A stretch of DNA of 55,880 nt, from positions 1-55,880 of the forward strand of contig CALLLH010000029.1 in NCBI GenBank assembly GCA_938082505.1, written 5' to 3'. Positions within the stretch are counted from its first letter, which is position 1, and each line of letters begins with the position of its first letter. The notes below the pieces were generated by a model. The model had not been told where the DNA came from and did no database searches. It worked only from the letters and a program-made list of their open reading frames with translations. Both the position numbers and the translations under genes were made by a program. The DNA is from an uncultured Flavobacteriales bacterium (GTDB taxonomy: Bacteria > Bacteroidota > Bacteroidia > Flavobacteriales_D > Sanyastnellaceae). Shown here piece by piece: positions 43,657-52,510 of the stretch.

Positions 43657-46002
43657 ATGCAAGGATGTGGTTTCCGCCGGGTTTTCCGGTTGTGGAAGCG
43701 GTTCGCGTTGTGCGCCTCATTGGCGCTGTTCGGCATGACCGGATGGGCGCAAGGCACCGTGAAGGGATTCGTGAAGGCCAAGGAGGACGGTTCGCCCGTG
43801 CTCTTCGCGGCGGTGGTGTTGGAGGGCACGACATATGGTGTTTCCACGGACATTCAGGGCTACTACAGCCTCTCCAAGGTGCCCGTGGGGCTGTATACAC
43901 TGGTGGTGTCCAGCGTGGAATACAAGCCCTTCCGCACTGAAGTGGAGGTGCTGGATGACCGGGTGGTGACCCGGAATGTCCTGATGGAGTCGGGGCTCAT
44001 CGAATTGGAGAGTGCCGTCATTTCCACCGAAAGGGGGGAGCAGCTCAATACCGTCCGCATGTCGGTGGAGTCGATCCAGCCGGCTGACATCAAGCGCATC
44101 CCCAGTCTGGGCGGGACGCCGGACCTCGTGCAGGTCCTGCAGACGCTTCCCGGGTTCGTTTCGACCGGTGACCAAGGCGGCCAGCTTTACATCCGGGGAG
44201 GTTCTCCGGTGCAGAACAAGGTGCTGCTTGACGGCATGATCATCTACAATGCGTTCCACAGCATTGGCCTCTTCAGTGTGTTCGATACGGATATCATTTC
44301 CAATGCGGACATCTATACCGGTGGGTTCAGTGGTCGATATGGGGGGCGCATCAGCTCGATCATGGACATCTCCACGCGGGATGGAAGCCTTGCGGGCATC
44401 AGCGGGCGGATCGGCGCCAGCCCATTCGGCAGCAAGCTGCTGGTCGAGGGGCCACTCGGCAAACGGAACGAGCGGGGAGGGGGTACCTCATTCCTCCTTT
44501 CTGGAAAGCGGAGCTACCTGGAGCAAAGCTCCAAGCTGCTGTACAGCTACATCGATGACGATGGTCTGCCCTTCAATTTCACGGACCTCTACGGCAAGCT
44601 GACTTTTGCGGGGGGCGCCGGCAGCCGTATGAGCCTGTTCGGCTTCTCGTTCAACGATGACGTCAGCTATCAGGCGTTGAGCAATCTGGATTGGTCCAAT
44701 GTCGGTGGCGGTGGTCAGTTCATCTTGGTGCCTTCCGGGAGTGCCGTATTGATCAAAGGCAATTTTGCGAGCTCGCGTTACCGCATCGACCTCGAGGAGG
44801 AGGGCCTGGCCGACCGGTACAGCCAGGTCAACGGATTCAACTTCGGGTTGAATTTCAAGTATGTCCTCGGGGATGATGAGGCGCGCTATGGAATACAGGC
44901 CGTGGGATTGCGGACCGATTTCAAGACGTTCAACGCACTCGGCGTGACCGTGGAGCAGACGGAGAACACCACGGAGCTGGCGGGCTATTTCGATTACAAA
45001 CGGCAGGCGGGCCGCTGGATCGTAAACCCTTCAATGCGCATTCAGTACTACAGCTCCCTGGCCAAGTTCAGTCCGGAGCCGCGCATCGGGATCAAATACA
45101 AGGCGTCCGAACGGCTGCGCCTCAAGGCCGCGGGGGGGCTGTACAGCCAGAATCTGATTTCGGCGAATTCGGATCGGGACGTCGTCAACCTGTTCTACGG
45201 CTTCCTGTCTGGCCCGTCCAATCTTCAGGATGAGCTGATTGGACCGGATGGCGAGATCCAGGAGGTGACCCACAGCCTGCAGACCGCAGCACATGCGGTC
45301 GGTGGTTTTGAATTCGACCTTACAGAACGCATCAACGTGAATGTGGAAGGCTACACCAAGTGGTTCACCCAGCTCACGAATTCGAACCGGAACAAGCTGT
45401 TTCCCGACACCTATGAGTTCGCTTCGGTGCCGGAGAGCCAACGGAAGGACTTCATCGTGGAAACCGGACGTGCTGAAGGCTTGGACTTGGTGGTCAAATA
45501 CGAGGACAAGCTGAACTATTTCTGGTTTGTCTATTCTTTGGGCAATGTCGACCGCTGGGATGGATTCCGTTGGTACGATCCGGTGTTCGACCGCAGGCAC
45601 AATGTGAATCTCCTCGCATCCAGGAAGGTCGGGGAGCGCTCCAAGACCGAAGTTTCGGCCCGATGGAACCTCGGTTCCGGGTTGCCCTTCACGCAGACCC
45701 AAGGGTATTACCAGCCCATTGGCATATCGGAGGGCATCGATGACAACTATGTGTCCGGCAATCCTTTGGAATTGGGCATCGTCTTTGGAGAATTGAATGC
45801 CGGACGTCTTCCGGTGTATCACCGCATGGACCTCAGTGTGCGGCGCAGCTGGAAATTGGGGGAGCGGGTCGAGCTCGATGCGAATGCATCGATCACGAAC
45901 GTGTACTCCAGGGCCAACATATTCTACATCAACCGGGTGACCGGAGAGCGTGTGGACCAGTTGCCTTTCCTTCCCTCGGTGGGGGTGGACATGACGTTCT
46001 GA
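43657..46002 (+). CDS. TonB-dependent outer membrane receptor with carboxypeptidase-regulatory-like domain
   Basis: A 781-residue outer-membrane receptor. A signal peptide (ALCASLALFGMTGWAQ) leads to a carboxypeptidase-regulatory-like domain (about 32-110: GFVKAKEDGSPVLFAAVVLE, KVPVGLYTLVVSSVEYKPF). The plug domain (about 130-240) includes QVLQTLPGFVSTGDQGGQLYIRGGSPVQNK in parts typical of the family, and TGGFSGRYGGRISSIMDI. The barrel ends in PSVGVDMTF, with a C-terminal Phe as required for BAM. It is shorter than the other receptor (781 against 1091 residues) and has no adjacent SusD. The substrate is unknown. The start ATG 43657 lies 27 bases after the helicase stop; the 3' end converges with recN, 18 bases apart. 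Confidence 0.93.
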   Translation: MQGCGFRRVFRLWKRFALCASLALFGMTGWAQGTVKGFVKAKEDGSPVLFAAVVLEGTTYGVSTDIQGYYSLSKVPVGLYTLVVSSVEYKPFRTEVEVLDDRVVTRNVLMESGLIELESAVISTERGEQLNTVRMSVESIQPADIKRIPSLGGTPDLVQVLQTLPGFVSTGDQGGQLYIRGGSPVQNKVLLDGMIIYNAFHSIGLFSVFDTDIISNADIYTGGFSGRYGGRISSIMDISTRDGSLAGISGRIGASPFGSKLLVEGPLGKRNERGGGTSFLLSGKRSYLEQSSKLLYSYIDDDGLPFNFTDLYGKLTFAGGAGSRMSLFGFSFNDDVSYQALSNLDWSNVGGGGQFILVPSGSAVLIKGNFASSRYRIDLEEEGLADRYSQVNGFNFGLNFKYVLGDDEARYGIQAVGLRTDFKTFNALGVTVEQTENTTELAGYFDYKRQAGRWIVNPSMRIQYYSSLAKFSPEPRIGIKYKASERLRLKAAGGLYSQNLISANSDRDVVNLFYGFLSGPSNLQDELIGPDGEIQEVTHSLQTAAHAVGGFEFDLTERINVNVEGYTKWFTQLTNSNRNKLFPDTYEFASVPESQRKDFIVETGRAEGLDLVVKYEDKLNYFWFVYSLGNVDRWDGFRWYDPVFDRRHNVNLLASRKVGERSKTEVSARWNLGSGLPFTQTQGYYQPIGISEGIDDNYVSGNPLELGIVFGELNAGRLPVYHRMDLSVRRSWKLGERVELDANASITNVYSRANIFYINRVTGERVDQLPFLPSVGVDMTF

Positions 46003-46020
46003 CGGTTCGGCAGATTTGAA

Positions 46021-47664
46021 TCAGCCCATCAGGGCGCGGGCCTGGGCCCTTGCGGTGTCTCCTACTGTCTCCCCGCTCAGCATGGCGGCGAGTTCCTCCA
46101 CACGTCCTGCATCGTCAAGGGCCGTCATGCCGGTGTTGGCGCGTCCGTCGCGCTCTTCCTTGAAGACCCTGAAATGATGGTCGGCCTTTCCGGCAACCTG
46201 GGGGAGGTGGCTGATGGTGATGACCTGGATCCCCTTGGAGATGACCGCGATGAGGTCCGCCATGCGGGAGGCCACATCGCCGCTCACACCGGCGTCGATT
46301 TCATCCAGAATGAGGGTGGGTACCTCGAGGTGCGCCGTCATTGCGGCCTTGAGGGAGAGCATCACGCGGCTGCGCTCGCCACCTGAAGCCACCTTGTTGA
46401 GCGGTTGGAGCGGTTGGCCCGGATTGGCGCTGAATGTGAGGTGAACCCTTTCCGGTCCTGCCGCTTCGGGTGCTGCGGCAGGGGTCCAATTGAAGGCGAG
46501 CCGGGCAGCGGGCATTTTCAGGTGTTGCAGGCGCTCCACAATGGCATGGCACAGGGCTGTTCCAGATTCACCGCGCAACCGGCTCAATTCAAGGCCTGTG
46601 GCGTCGAGCACGGCGCGGTGGCCGTCCACCGCGACCTGAAGTTCTGCCAGGCGCTGCTCGCGTCGCTGGGCGCCGTGCAGTTGCTCCTGCATTGCGGTCA
46701 AGCGAAGTGCCAGGGCATCCAGGTCAGCCACCCGGTGTTTGTCGAACATCCTGTTGAGTCGATCCCGCTCGGCTTCGGCCCTGGACAGGGCTTTGGGGTC
46801 GAGGTCCACAGCATCGGCCTCCGTTCCGGCCTCAGTCCCGGCGTCGTCCAATTCGATCCGGCTGGAGCGGATGCGCTCCAGCAAGGTGGCCGAGGCGGGA
46901 TGGACCGTCGAGACGCGCTCCAGGAGTTGTTCAATTCGCCTCAATTCGCCTACGATGGACCTGTCGTCTTCCTGCAGCTGGTGTCGCACGGACTCAAGGG
47001 CCTGCCGGATGTCCTGGGCGTGTCCGAGCGCGTTGAGCAAGGAGTCCAGGTTGCGCAGCCGGTCATCATTGAAGTCGATTTGCTCGAGTTCCTCAATCTG
47101 GAAGCGCAGGTAATCCGCATCGGCTTCAGGCAGGGCGCGCTCCTGCTTGAGCTGCTCCAAGGCGTCATTTGCCTGGGTCCACAACCCATGTTGCGTGCGC
47201 CAGAGGGCGGCGGCCTGCGCCGCCTCGGCAGAAAAGCTGTCCACTGCGTGCAACAAGCCTTCCGAGCCATGCAGCCGCTGGCCATCCTCTTGACCGTGCA
47301 GGTCGACGAGCATGGGAGCCAGGGTTTTCAGGAATTGAAGTTTGACCGGTTCGTCATTGACGTAAGCCCTCGACCGGCCGCCCGGAGCGATGCTTCTCCT
47401 GATGATGCAGTCGCCGCCCTCGTCCAGGGCCCCCAACAGGGCACGCACTGCAGGACTCGGACGGAATTCAGCTTCGACGATGCACTTCTCCTGTTGGATG
47501 GACTGCAGTCCTTCTGCCCGCCCCCCCAGCACGAGGCCGAGCGCACCCAGCAGGATGGATTTTCCGCTTCCGGTTTCACCGGTCAAAACGGTCCAACCTT
47601 CCGAGCAATCCCACTCGATGTGGTCGATCAGGGCGTAGTGGTGGATGGAGAGTTTCAGCAGCAT
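46021..47664 (-). CDS. recN: DNA repair protein RecN
   Basis: A 547-residue SMC-like ATPase of double-strand break repair. Walker A is GETGSGKS at 29-36 in the opening block MLLKLSIHHYALID. The long middle is a coiled coil with many Glu/Arg/Leu heptads (about 160-360). The C-terminal ATPase half has GGERSRVMLSLKA (signature) and LILDEIDAGVSG (Walker B, about 451-462), then ITISHLPQVAGKADHHF. Length and order are typical. Its ATG overlaps the porD stop by one base (TGATG arrangement), so it is translationally coupled as the last gene of the bamD-rpoZ-coaBC-porD-recN operon. Confidence 0.97.
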   Translation of the reverse strand: MLLKLSIHHYALIDHIEWDCSEGWTVLTGETGSGKSILLGALGLVLGGRAEGLQSIQQEKCIVEAEFRPSPAVRALLGALDEGGDCIIRRSIAPGGRSRAYVNDEPVKLQFLKTLAPMLVDLHGQEDGQRLHGSEGLLHAVDSFSAEAAQAAALWRTQHGLWTQANDALEQLKQERALPEADADYLRFQIEELEQIDFNDDRLRNLDSLLNALGHAQDIRQALESVRHQLQEDDRSIVGELRRIEQLLERVSTVHPASATLLERIRSSRIELDDAGTEAGTEADAVDLDPKALSRAEAERDRLNRMFDKHRVADLDALALRLTAMQEQLHGAQRREQRLAELQVAVDGHRAVLDATGLELSRLRGESGTALCHAIVERLQHLKMPAARLAFNWTPAAAPEAAGPERVHLTFSANPGQPLQPLNKVASGGERSRVMLSLKAAMTAHLEVPTLILDEIDAGVSGDVASRMADLIAVISKGIQVITISHLPQVAGKADHHFRVFKEERDGRANTGMTALDDAGRVEELAAMLSGETVGDTARAQARALMG

Positions 47665-48581
47665 CAGCCAAGACCCTGGTCGTAGATGGGGATGTTGCCC
47701 GGATCGATGAGCTTGAGCACGGGCAGGAGCCGGGCGCGCTCGCCTTCGGCAGCAGGTCCGAACATCTTGACGATCTCGTCCTTCTTGGCTTGGAAGAAGG
47801 TCTGGAGGTTATAATTGGCCGGCCTGATCCTGTGCACATTGCGCAATGCGATGAGCGCATCGGACATGGATTGCCTGGCGACAGCGGGGTCATCGAAGGC
47901 CATGTCCAAGCCCATCCGGTGGTACTCGTAGTAGCAGCGGCGCAATGGGCGGAATGTCTGGCTCAGGATGTTGTCGATCAACGAGTAGCGCGATTGCTTG
48001 CCGTCGGAGGCACTCCATCCCGCAGGCGGGGAGGAGAGGCCTTGGGCATTGGTGACCACGGTTTGTGCCTGGGAGTAAAGGTTGGTGCCCCCTTCGAGGG
48101 AGTAGGTGTCGTAATCCATCGCCAGGATGAGGTAGGCGTAGAAGGCCAAAACGCTCGTGAGGTTGTCGCGGAACTGGTCGTTGCTGTATTGGAGCAGGGT
48201 TCCCGGAGCGTAGGAGAAGTCGAAATCATTGTCGTTGACAAGCAACACCGGGGCATTGTAGTCACTGTTGTAGATGGGACGACTGCTCTGGACCTGGATG
48301 GTGCCTTCGAAGTTGGTTTGGGACGTGGCCTTGCTGATGGTGATCTGCATGGTGCAGGTCACGCGCTCCTCCAAGGTGAATTCGTCCATGGTCCAACGAC
48401 GACCACTCATGAATTCCGTGATGGCCGTCTCGAGCTGTTCGAATACCGAGGCCTCCATGTTGTTGACCGTGGGGGCAATCACACTGACCTGGCAGTCCAA
48501 TTCCTGGCCTTGCAGTTTTCCGGAAACCATGACCGCTGCCGTGAGGAGCAGGAGGCCAATGGTGGGGAGTCCTTTGTTCAT
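47664..48581 (-). CDS. porD: Type IX secretion system protein PorD (DUF4835 family)
   Basis: A 305-residue periplasmic or outer-membrane protein of the DUF4835/PorD family, recognised from the early QELDCQVSVIAPTVNN, then NDNDFDFSYAPGTLLQYSND, AFYAYLILAMDYDTYSLEGG and the closing MFGPAAEGER. PorD is linked to type IX secretion in Porphyromonas, although its exact role is unclear. The ATG at 48581 gives a good signal peptide (LPTIGLLLLTAAVMVSGKLQGQ); two earlier in-frame starts add residues before it. The two sorting-domain proteins at 14932 and 18471 are likely cargo of the system it belongs to. It lies 22 bases after coaBC and overlaps recN by one base. Confidence 0.9.
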   Translation of the reverse strand: MNKGLPTIGLLLLTAAVMVSGKLQGQELDCQVSVIAPTVNNMEASVFEQLETAITEFMSGRRWTMDEFTLEERVTCTMQITISKATSQTNFEGTIQVQSSRPIYNSDYNAPVLLVNDNDFDFSYAPGTLLQYSNDQFRDNLTSVLAFYAYLILAMDYDTYSLEGGTNLYSQAQTVVTNAQGLSSPPAGWSASDGKQSRYSLIDNILSQTFRPLRRCYYEYHRMGLDMAFDDPAVARQSMSDALIALRNVHRIRPANYNLQTFFQAKKDEIVKMFGPAAEGERARLLPVLKLIDPGNIPIYDQGLG

Positions 48582-48603
48582 GGGGGAAATTCGTGGCATG
48601 GGG

Positions 48604-49851
48604 TCAATCGTCCTGACGCGGGGCAAGGGGAGGACGTGCTGACAACCGATGCTGGATCACATCAGCGAGGTCTGCCGCCACCGCTTCCTTGGTCTTCAAT
48701 TCAAAGCTATCAATCCTGTCTGGACCATGAACGAAGTCAACCCGGTTTGTGGTGTGTCCGAAACCCGCTCCTTTGTCGGTGATGGAATTCAGGACCACCA
48801 TGTCGCAGAGCTTGGCCTTCAATTTGCGCAGCGCGGCCTCCTTTCCATCGCCGTGAGCGAGGGCGAAGCCCACCTTGAAACATGCTGTCGGGGCATGGGC
48901 ATTGAGATCCGCCAGGATATCCGGATTGCGGGTAAGGGCGAGCTGGTCCGGCAGTTCTGACTTGGAGGCCTTGCCCTCCCGGGGAGATGATGGCCTGAAA
49001 TCGGCTACGGCAGCGGTGCCGACAATGGTGTCCGGGGGAGTCGACTCCAGGGCAGCACGTGCGGCATCCTGCATTTCGAGAGCGGTGCCCACGTCGACCC
49101 GCCGAATCCCGGGATGGTCAGTTTGGAAGGCGGAGGGGCCGCTGATGAAATCGACCGACATGCCCCTTCGGGCCAATTCCAAGGCGATGGCCGAGCCTTG
49201 ACGTCCCGAAGAGCGGTTGCCGATGAAACGGACGGCATCGATGGGTTCGTGGGTGGGGCCGGAGGTGATGAGGGCATGGTAGCCCAGCAGCGGCATCCGG
49301 TCCGTGAACCATTGTGTCAATTCCGTGCGGATGCGCTCGGGTTCGGCCATGCGTCCCTTGCCGCTCAAGCCGCTCGCCAGTTCGCCGGTATCGGGGTCGA
49401 TGATGTGCACGCCGCGCTCCCGAAGGGTGTCCATGTTGTGCGCGGTCGCGGCGTGGGTGAACATGTCACGGTCCATGGCCGGTGCGATGACCACCGGACA
49501 TTTTGCGCTCAGCAAGACCGTCAGGAGCAGGTTGTCGCCGCGCCCCTCCGCCATGCCCGCCATGGTGTGTGCCGTCACGGGGGCGACCAGGATGACGTCC
49601 CCCCAAAGTCCCAACTCGACGTGGTCGGTCCAGGTACCGGCATTCCTGTCCTCGGTCAGCTCGCTGTGCACGGGGTGACCACTGAGGGTGCCAAGGGTGA
49701 GGGGTGTGATGAATTCCTTCGCGCCCGGCGTCATCACGACGCGGACTTCCGCACCGGACTTGACCAGTTCGCGGACGACGTGGGCTGATTTGTATGCGGC
49801 TATGCTCCCGGTGACGCCCAGGACAATGCGGCGGCCCGAGAGGGATCCCAT
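48604..49851 (-). CDS. coaBC: Bifunctional phosphopantothenoylcysteine decarboxylase / phosphopantothenate-cysteine ligase
   Basis: A 415-residue cytoplasmic enzyme for two consecutive steps of coenzyme A synthesis. The N-terminal CoaC flavoprotein half (about 1-185) begins GRRIVLGVTGSIAAYKSAHV and contains VAPVTAHTMAGMAEGRGDNLLLT and IAPAMDRDMF, the latter in place of the classic PxMNxxMW, as often in this phylum. The CoaB half (about 190-415) opens ALITSGPTHEPIDAVRFIGNRSSGRQG in parts and has DMVVLNSITDKGAGFG. Length is normal. It follows rpoZ by 8 bases in the conserved operon. Confidence 0.97.
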   Translation of the reverse strand: MGSLSGRRIVLGVTGSIAAYKSAHVVRELVKSGAEVRVVMTPGAKEFITPLTLGTLSGHPVHSELTEDRNAGTWTDHVELGLWGDVILVAPVTAHTMAGMAEGRGDNLLLTVLLSAKCPVVIAPAMDRDMFTHAATAHNMDTLRERGVHIIDPDTGELASGLSGKGRMAEPERIRTELTQWFTDRMPLLGYHALITSGPTHEPIDAVRFIGNRSSGRQGSAIALELARRGMSVDFISGPSAFQTDHPGIRRVDVGTALEMQDAARAALESTPPDTIVGTAAVADFRPSSPREGKASKSELPDQLALTRNPDILADLNAHAPTACFKVGFALAHGDGKEAALRKLKAKLCDMVVLNSITDKGAGFGHTTNRVDFVHGPDRIDSFELKTKEAVAADLADVIQHRLSARPPLAPRQDD

Positions 49852-49859
49852 GCCGGGGA

Positions 49860-50273
49860 TCAGTTGTCGCGCTGCTGGAAGCGGCGGTTGCGGCGCTCTT
49901 CGCGCTCCAGGCGGAGTTCCTCCTGGCGGGCGACTTCCGCGGCCAATTCCTCTTGGGTGGGCATGCGGAAGTACACCTTGCCCTCCTCCAATTCCTTGAT
50001 GGCCACGGAGTGGGCCTTGGGCTGGCGCTCGTAATGCTTGGAGATCTCGATCTGTTCGCGGTTCTCGAAGACCTCCTCGAGGCTGTCCGATACCGTGATG
50101 AATTCTTCGAGCTTGGAGTTCAATTCCTCTTTGATCTCTTGCCCAAGTTGTGCGCTGCGCTTGGAGAGCACGACGATGGCTTCGAACAGATTGCCGTTGA
50201 CCTGTTGGTCGATGGCATGGGTGTCCCGGGTTTGGGTATTCCGGGCTGCAGGGTTGGTCTTGCTGGCACTCAT
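49860..50273 (-). CDS. rpoZ: RNA polymerase omega subunit, Bacteroidota type
   Basis: A 137-residue protein matching the Bacteroidota RpoZ-like family: TRDTHAIDQQVNGNLFEAIV, then KRSAQLGQEIKEELNSKLEEF, EEVFENREQIEISKHYE and PKAHSVAIKELEEGKVYFR. It has a charged C-terminal tail (RLEREERRNRRFQQRDN). Omega helps assemble RNA polymerase by binding beta prime. The ATG at 50273 matches family starts; a longer in-frame extension into bamD is rejected. Flanked by bamD 13 bases upstream and coaBC 8 bases downstream, the usual arrangement in this phylum. Confidence 0.93.
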   Translation of the reverse strand: MSASKTNPAARNTQTRDTHAIDQQVNGNLFEAIVVLSKRSAQLGQEIKEELNSKLEEFITVSDSLEEVFENREQIEISKHYERQPKAHSVAIKELEEGKVYFRMPTQEELAAEVARQEELRLEREERRNRRFQQRDN

Positions 50274-50286
50274 TGTTGCTGGGCGA

Positions 50287-51105
50287 CTATCGTTGTTCCT
50301 CAGATGCCCTGTCCAGTCCCGAACGGCTTTTCCGGTGGAACTGTTCCGCTTCACGCAGCAGGGCACTATCAGGAAAGCGGGCCGCAAAGGTAAAGTAGGA
50401 TTCAATGGCATCCGCATAGCGCTCGGCCTGGCGGCGCAGGGTGCTTTGCTCCGCGTAGAGGAATTGGCTCTTGAGCACCAGGAACTGGGCTTCTTCCGCG
50501 AAACGGCTTAGGGGCCAATCGTCCATGAAATGCTGCAGGGCCTTTGTCGCACTTTGGTATTTGCCGGTGGTGAAATAGAGTTTCGCGCTGTTCCAGGACT
50601 TGATTTCCAATTTGTCCCTGAGCCTTGTGATCATCCGGTTGCAGCTGTCTTTCAGTTGCGTGGTGGGGTAACGGTCCAGAAACAGTTGCAGTTCGTCCAT
50701 GGCGACACGGGTCTCAGTCTGGTCGAGTTCCGGACCCGGAGAGAGCCTGTAGCTGCACATTGCCGCCTGGAACTCTGCCTCCTCCGCCTTGTCCGATGTC
50801 GGAAAGGTCTTGGCGAAGTTCCGCATGGTGTACCGGCCCATGAACCAATCCTCCACGCAGAGATGGGCTTCGGCGTACATGAAGTACACGTCCTCCATCC
50901 GTTCCGTGCCGCGGAAGAGGCCAATCAACTCCTGAAGCAGTGGCAGGGATTGGATGCACCGCTGGTCGGCGAAGTACTCCTGGGCCCTTTCCCACTTCAG
51001 TTCGGGGTCGGTGCTCTTCAGCACTTTCTGGTAATCGCCGCATGCCGCCAACCCGATCAGGAAAGCTGCAAGGAAGAAAGGGTGCCATGAAAGCCGACCG
51101 AACAT
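50287..51105 (-). CDS. bamD: Outer membrane protein assembly factor BamD
   Basis: A 272-residue lipoprotein. The signal ends in the lipobox LIGLAACGDYQKVLKS, with Cys as the mature N-terminus. TPR-type helices follow (about 35-260): WERAQEYFADQRCIQSLPLL, YFMYAEAHLCVEDWFMGRY, EFQAAMCSYRLSPGPELDQ and LDRYPTTQLKDSCNRMITRL. It inserts beta-barrel proteins with BamA, which would include the two TonB receptors in this window. The ATG at 51105 is chosen by the lipobox. It heads the five-gene operon and is divergent from the serine palmitoyltransferase gene. Confidence 0.95.
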   Translation of the reverse strand: MFGRLSWHPFFLAAFLIGLAACGDYQKVLKSTDPELKWERAQEYFADQRCIQSLPLLQELIGLFRGTERMEDVYFMYAEAHLCVEDWFMGRYTMRNFAKTFPTSDKAEEAEFQAAMCSYRLSPGPELDQTETRVAMDELQLFLDRYPTTQLKDSCNRMITRLRDKLEIKSWNSAKLYFTTGKYQSATKALQHFMDDWPLSRFAEEAQFLVLKSQFLYAEQSTLRRQAERYADAIESYFTFAARFPDSALLREAEQFHRKSRSGLDRASEEQR

Positions 51106-51246
51106 GGCGGCGAAAATAGACGGTAGGTGCTGCCCCCGCACGTCCTGCTGCGCGGGTATATGCCAACACTTGTTGCACAATGGATGTGGTTCAGATTCAG
51201 GTTCAGTACATTCGCGGCTTCGATTTCTCAGCAAAACAGAACCGTT

Positions 51247-52491
51247 TTGGACATATTCGACCGCATCCGCACAGAGCGGGGACCCCTTGGCCAACATGCC
51301 AAGGACACCCATGGCTACTTCACGTTCCCCAAGCTTGAGGGCGACATCTCGAACCGGATGATGTTCCGGGGAAAAGAGGTGCTCGTGTGGAGCATCAACA
51401 ACTACCTCGGATTGGCCAACCACCCTGATGTCCGTGCCGTGGACGCCGAAGCGTCCAAGGAGTGGGGAATGGGCTACCCGATGGGGGCGAGGATGATGAG
51501 TGGCCAGACGAGCCACCATGAGCAGCTCGAAAACCAACTTGCCGAGTTCATGCAGAAGGAGGATGCCTTCCTGTTGAACTATGGCTATCAGGGTTGCCAA
51601 AGTGCCATCGAAGCGCTGGTCAATCGCCATGATGTCATCGTTTACGACAGTGAAAGTCACGCCTGCATGATTGATGGAGTAAGACTTCATCAAGGGAAGC
51701 GTTTCGTGTTCAACCACAATGACATGGCAAGCTTCGAGAAGCAGCTTGAGCGGGCCCGTGTCTTGACCGAGCAGACTGGCGGCGGCATTCTGGTGGTGAC
51801 CGAGGGGGTGTTCGGAATGGCAGGGGACCAAGGCAAGTTGAAGGAGATTGTGGGGTACAAGAAGAAGTACGGCTTCCGGTTGTTTGTCGATGATGCCCAT
51901 GGTTTCGGAACCGTGGGGGAGAATGGCCGCGGAGCTGGAGACGAGCAGGGTTGCCACGCTGAAATCGATGTGTACTTCGGGACGTTCGCAAAGGCCATGG
52001 CAACTGTGGGCGCCTTTGTGGCTGGTCCCCAGGATGTGATTGACTTCCTGCGCTACAACATGCGGTCGCAGACTTTTGCGAAGTCGCTGCCCATGCCGAT
52101 CGTGATCGGGGCCATCAAGCGCCTTGAGATGATGGTGACCCAGCCCGAGCACAAGAAGAACCTGTGGAAGGTGGCGTCCGCGTTGCAGTTGGGCCTCAGG
52201 GATGCAGGCTTCAACATTGGAAACACCAACAGCTGTGTAACGCCTGTCTTCCTGCAGGGAGGGCTTGGCGAAGCGACCAACCTGACCCTGGACCTGAGGG
52301 AAAACCATGGAATCTTCTGTTCCATCGTGGTTTATCCGGTGGTGCCGAAGGATGTGATCATGCTGCGCCTCATTCCGACGGCGGTCCATACCCTGGAGGA
52401 TGTCCAGTACACCATTGACACCTTCAAGAAAATGAAGGAGAGGCTCGCTGCAGGCGAGTACCAGCACGAGGGCATAGTGAATTGGGCCTGA
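51247..52491 (+). CDS. Serine palmitoyltransferase-type alpha-oxoamine synthase (PLP-dependent)
   Basis: A 414-residue PLP enzyme of the AONS/KBL/SPT group. Sequence marks are LVWSINNYLGLANHPDV, GARMMSGQTSHHEQLE, YDSESHACMIDGVRLH (PLP-stacking His), FVDDAHGFGTVGENG and YFGTFAKAMATVGAFVAG, with Lys249 as the PLP Schiff base. It closely resembles the Bacteroidota form that condenses serine with a fatty acyl thioester to start sphingolipid synthesis; glycine C-acetyltransferase is the main alternative. The start is uncertain: TTG 51247 gives LDIFDRIRTERGPLG, matching family N-termini, while the ATG at 51184 adds 21 residues of unlikely sequence (MWFRFRFSTF). It is divergent from bamD and lies 19 bases before truA. 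Confidence 0.85.
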   Translation: MDIFDRIRTERGPLGQHAKDTHGYFTFPKLEGDISNRMMFRGKEVLVWSINNYLGLANHPDVRAVDAEASKEWGMGYPMGARMMSGQTSHHEQLENQLAEFMQKEDAFLLNYGYQGCQSAIEALVNRHDVIVYDSESHACMIDGVRLHQGKRFVFNHNDMASFEKQLERARVLTEQTGGGILVVTEGVFGMAGDQGKLKEIVGYKKKYGFRLFVDDAHGFGTVGENGRGAGDEQGCHAEIDVYFGTFAKAMATVGAFVAGPQDVIDFLRYNMRSQTFAKSLPMPIVIGAIKRLEMMVTQPEHKKNLWKVASALQLGLRDAGFNIGNTNSCVTPVFLQGGLGEATNLTLDLRENHGIFCSIVVYPVVPKDVIMLRLIPTAVHTLEDVQYTIDTFKKMKERLAAGEYQHEGIVNWA

Positions 52492-52510
52492 ACCGCTGAG
52501 CTGAGGGCCA

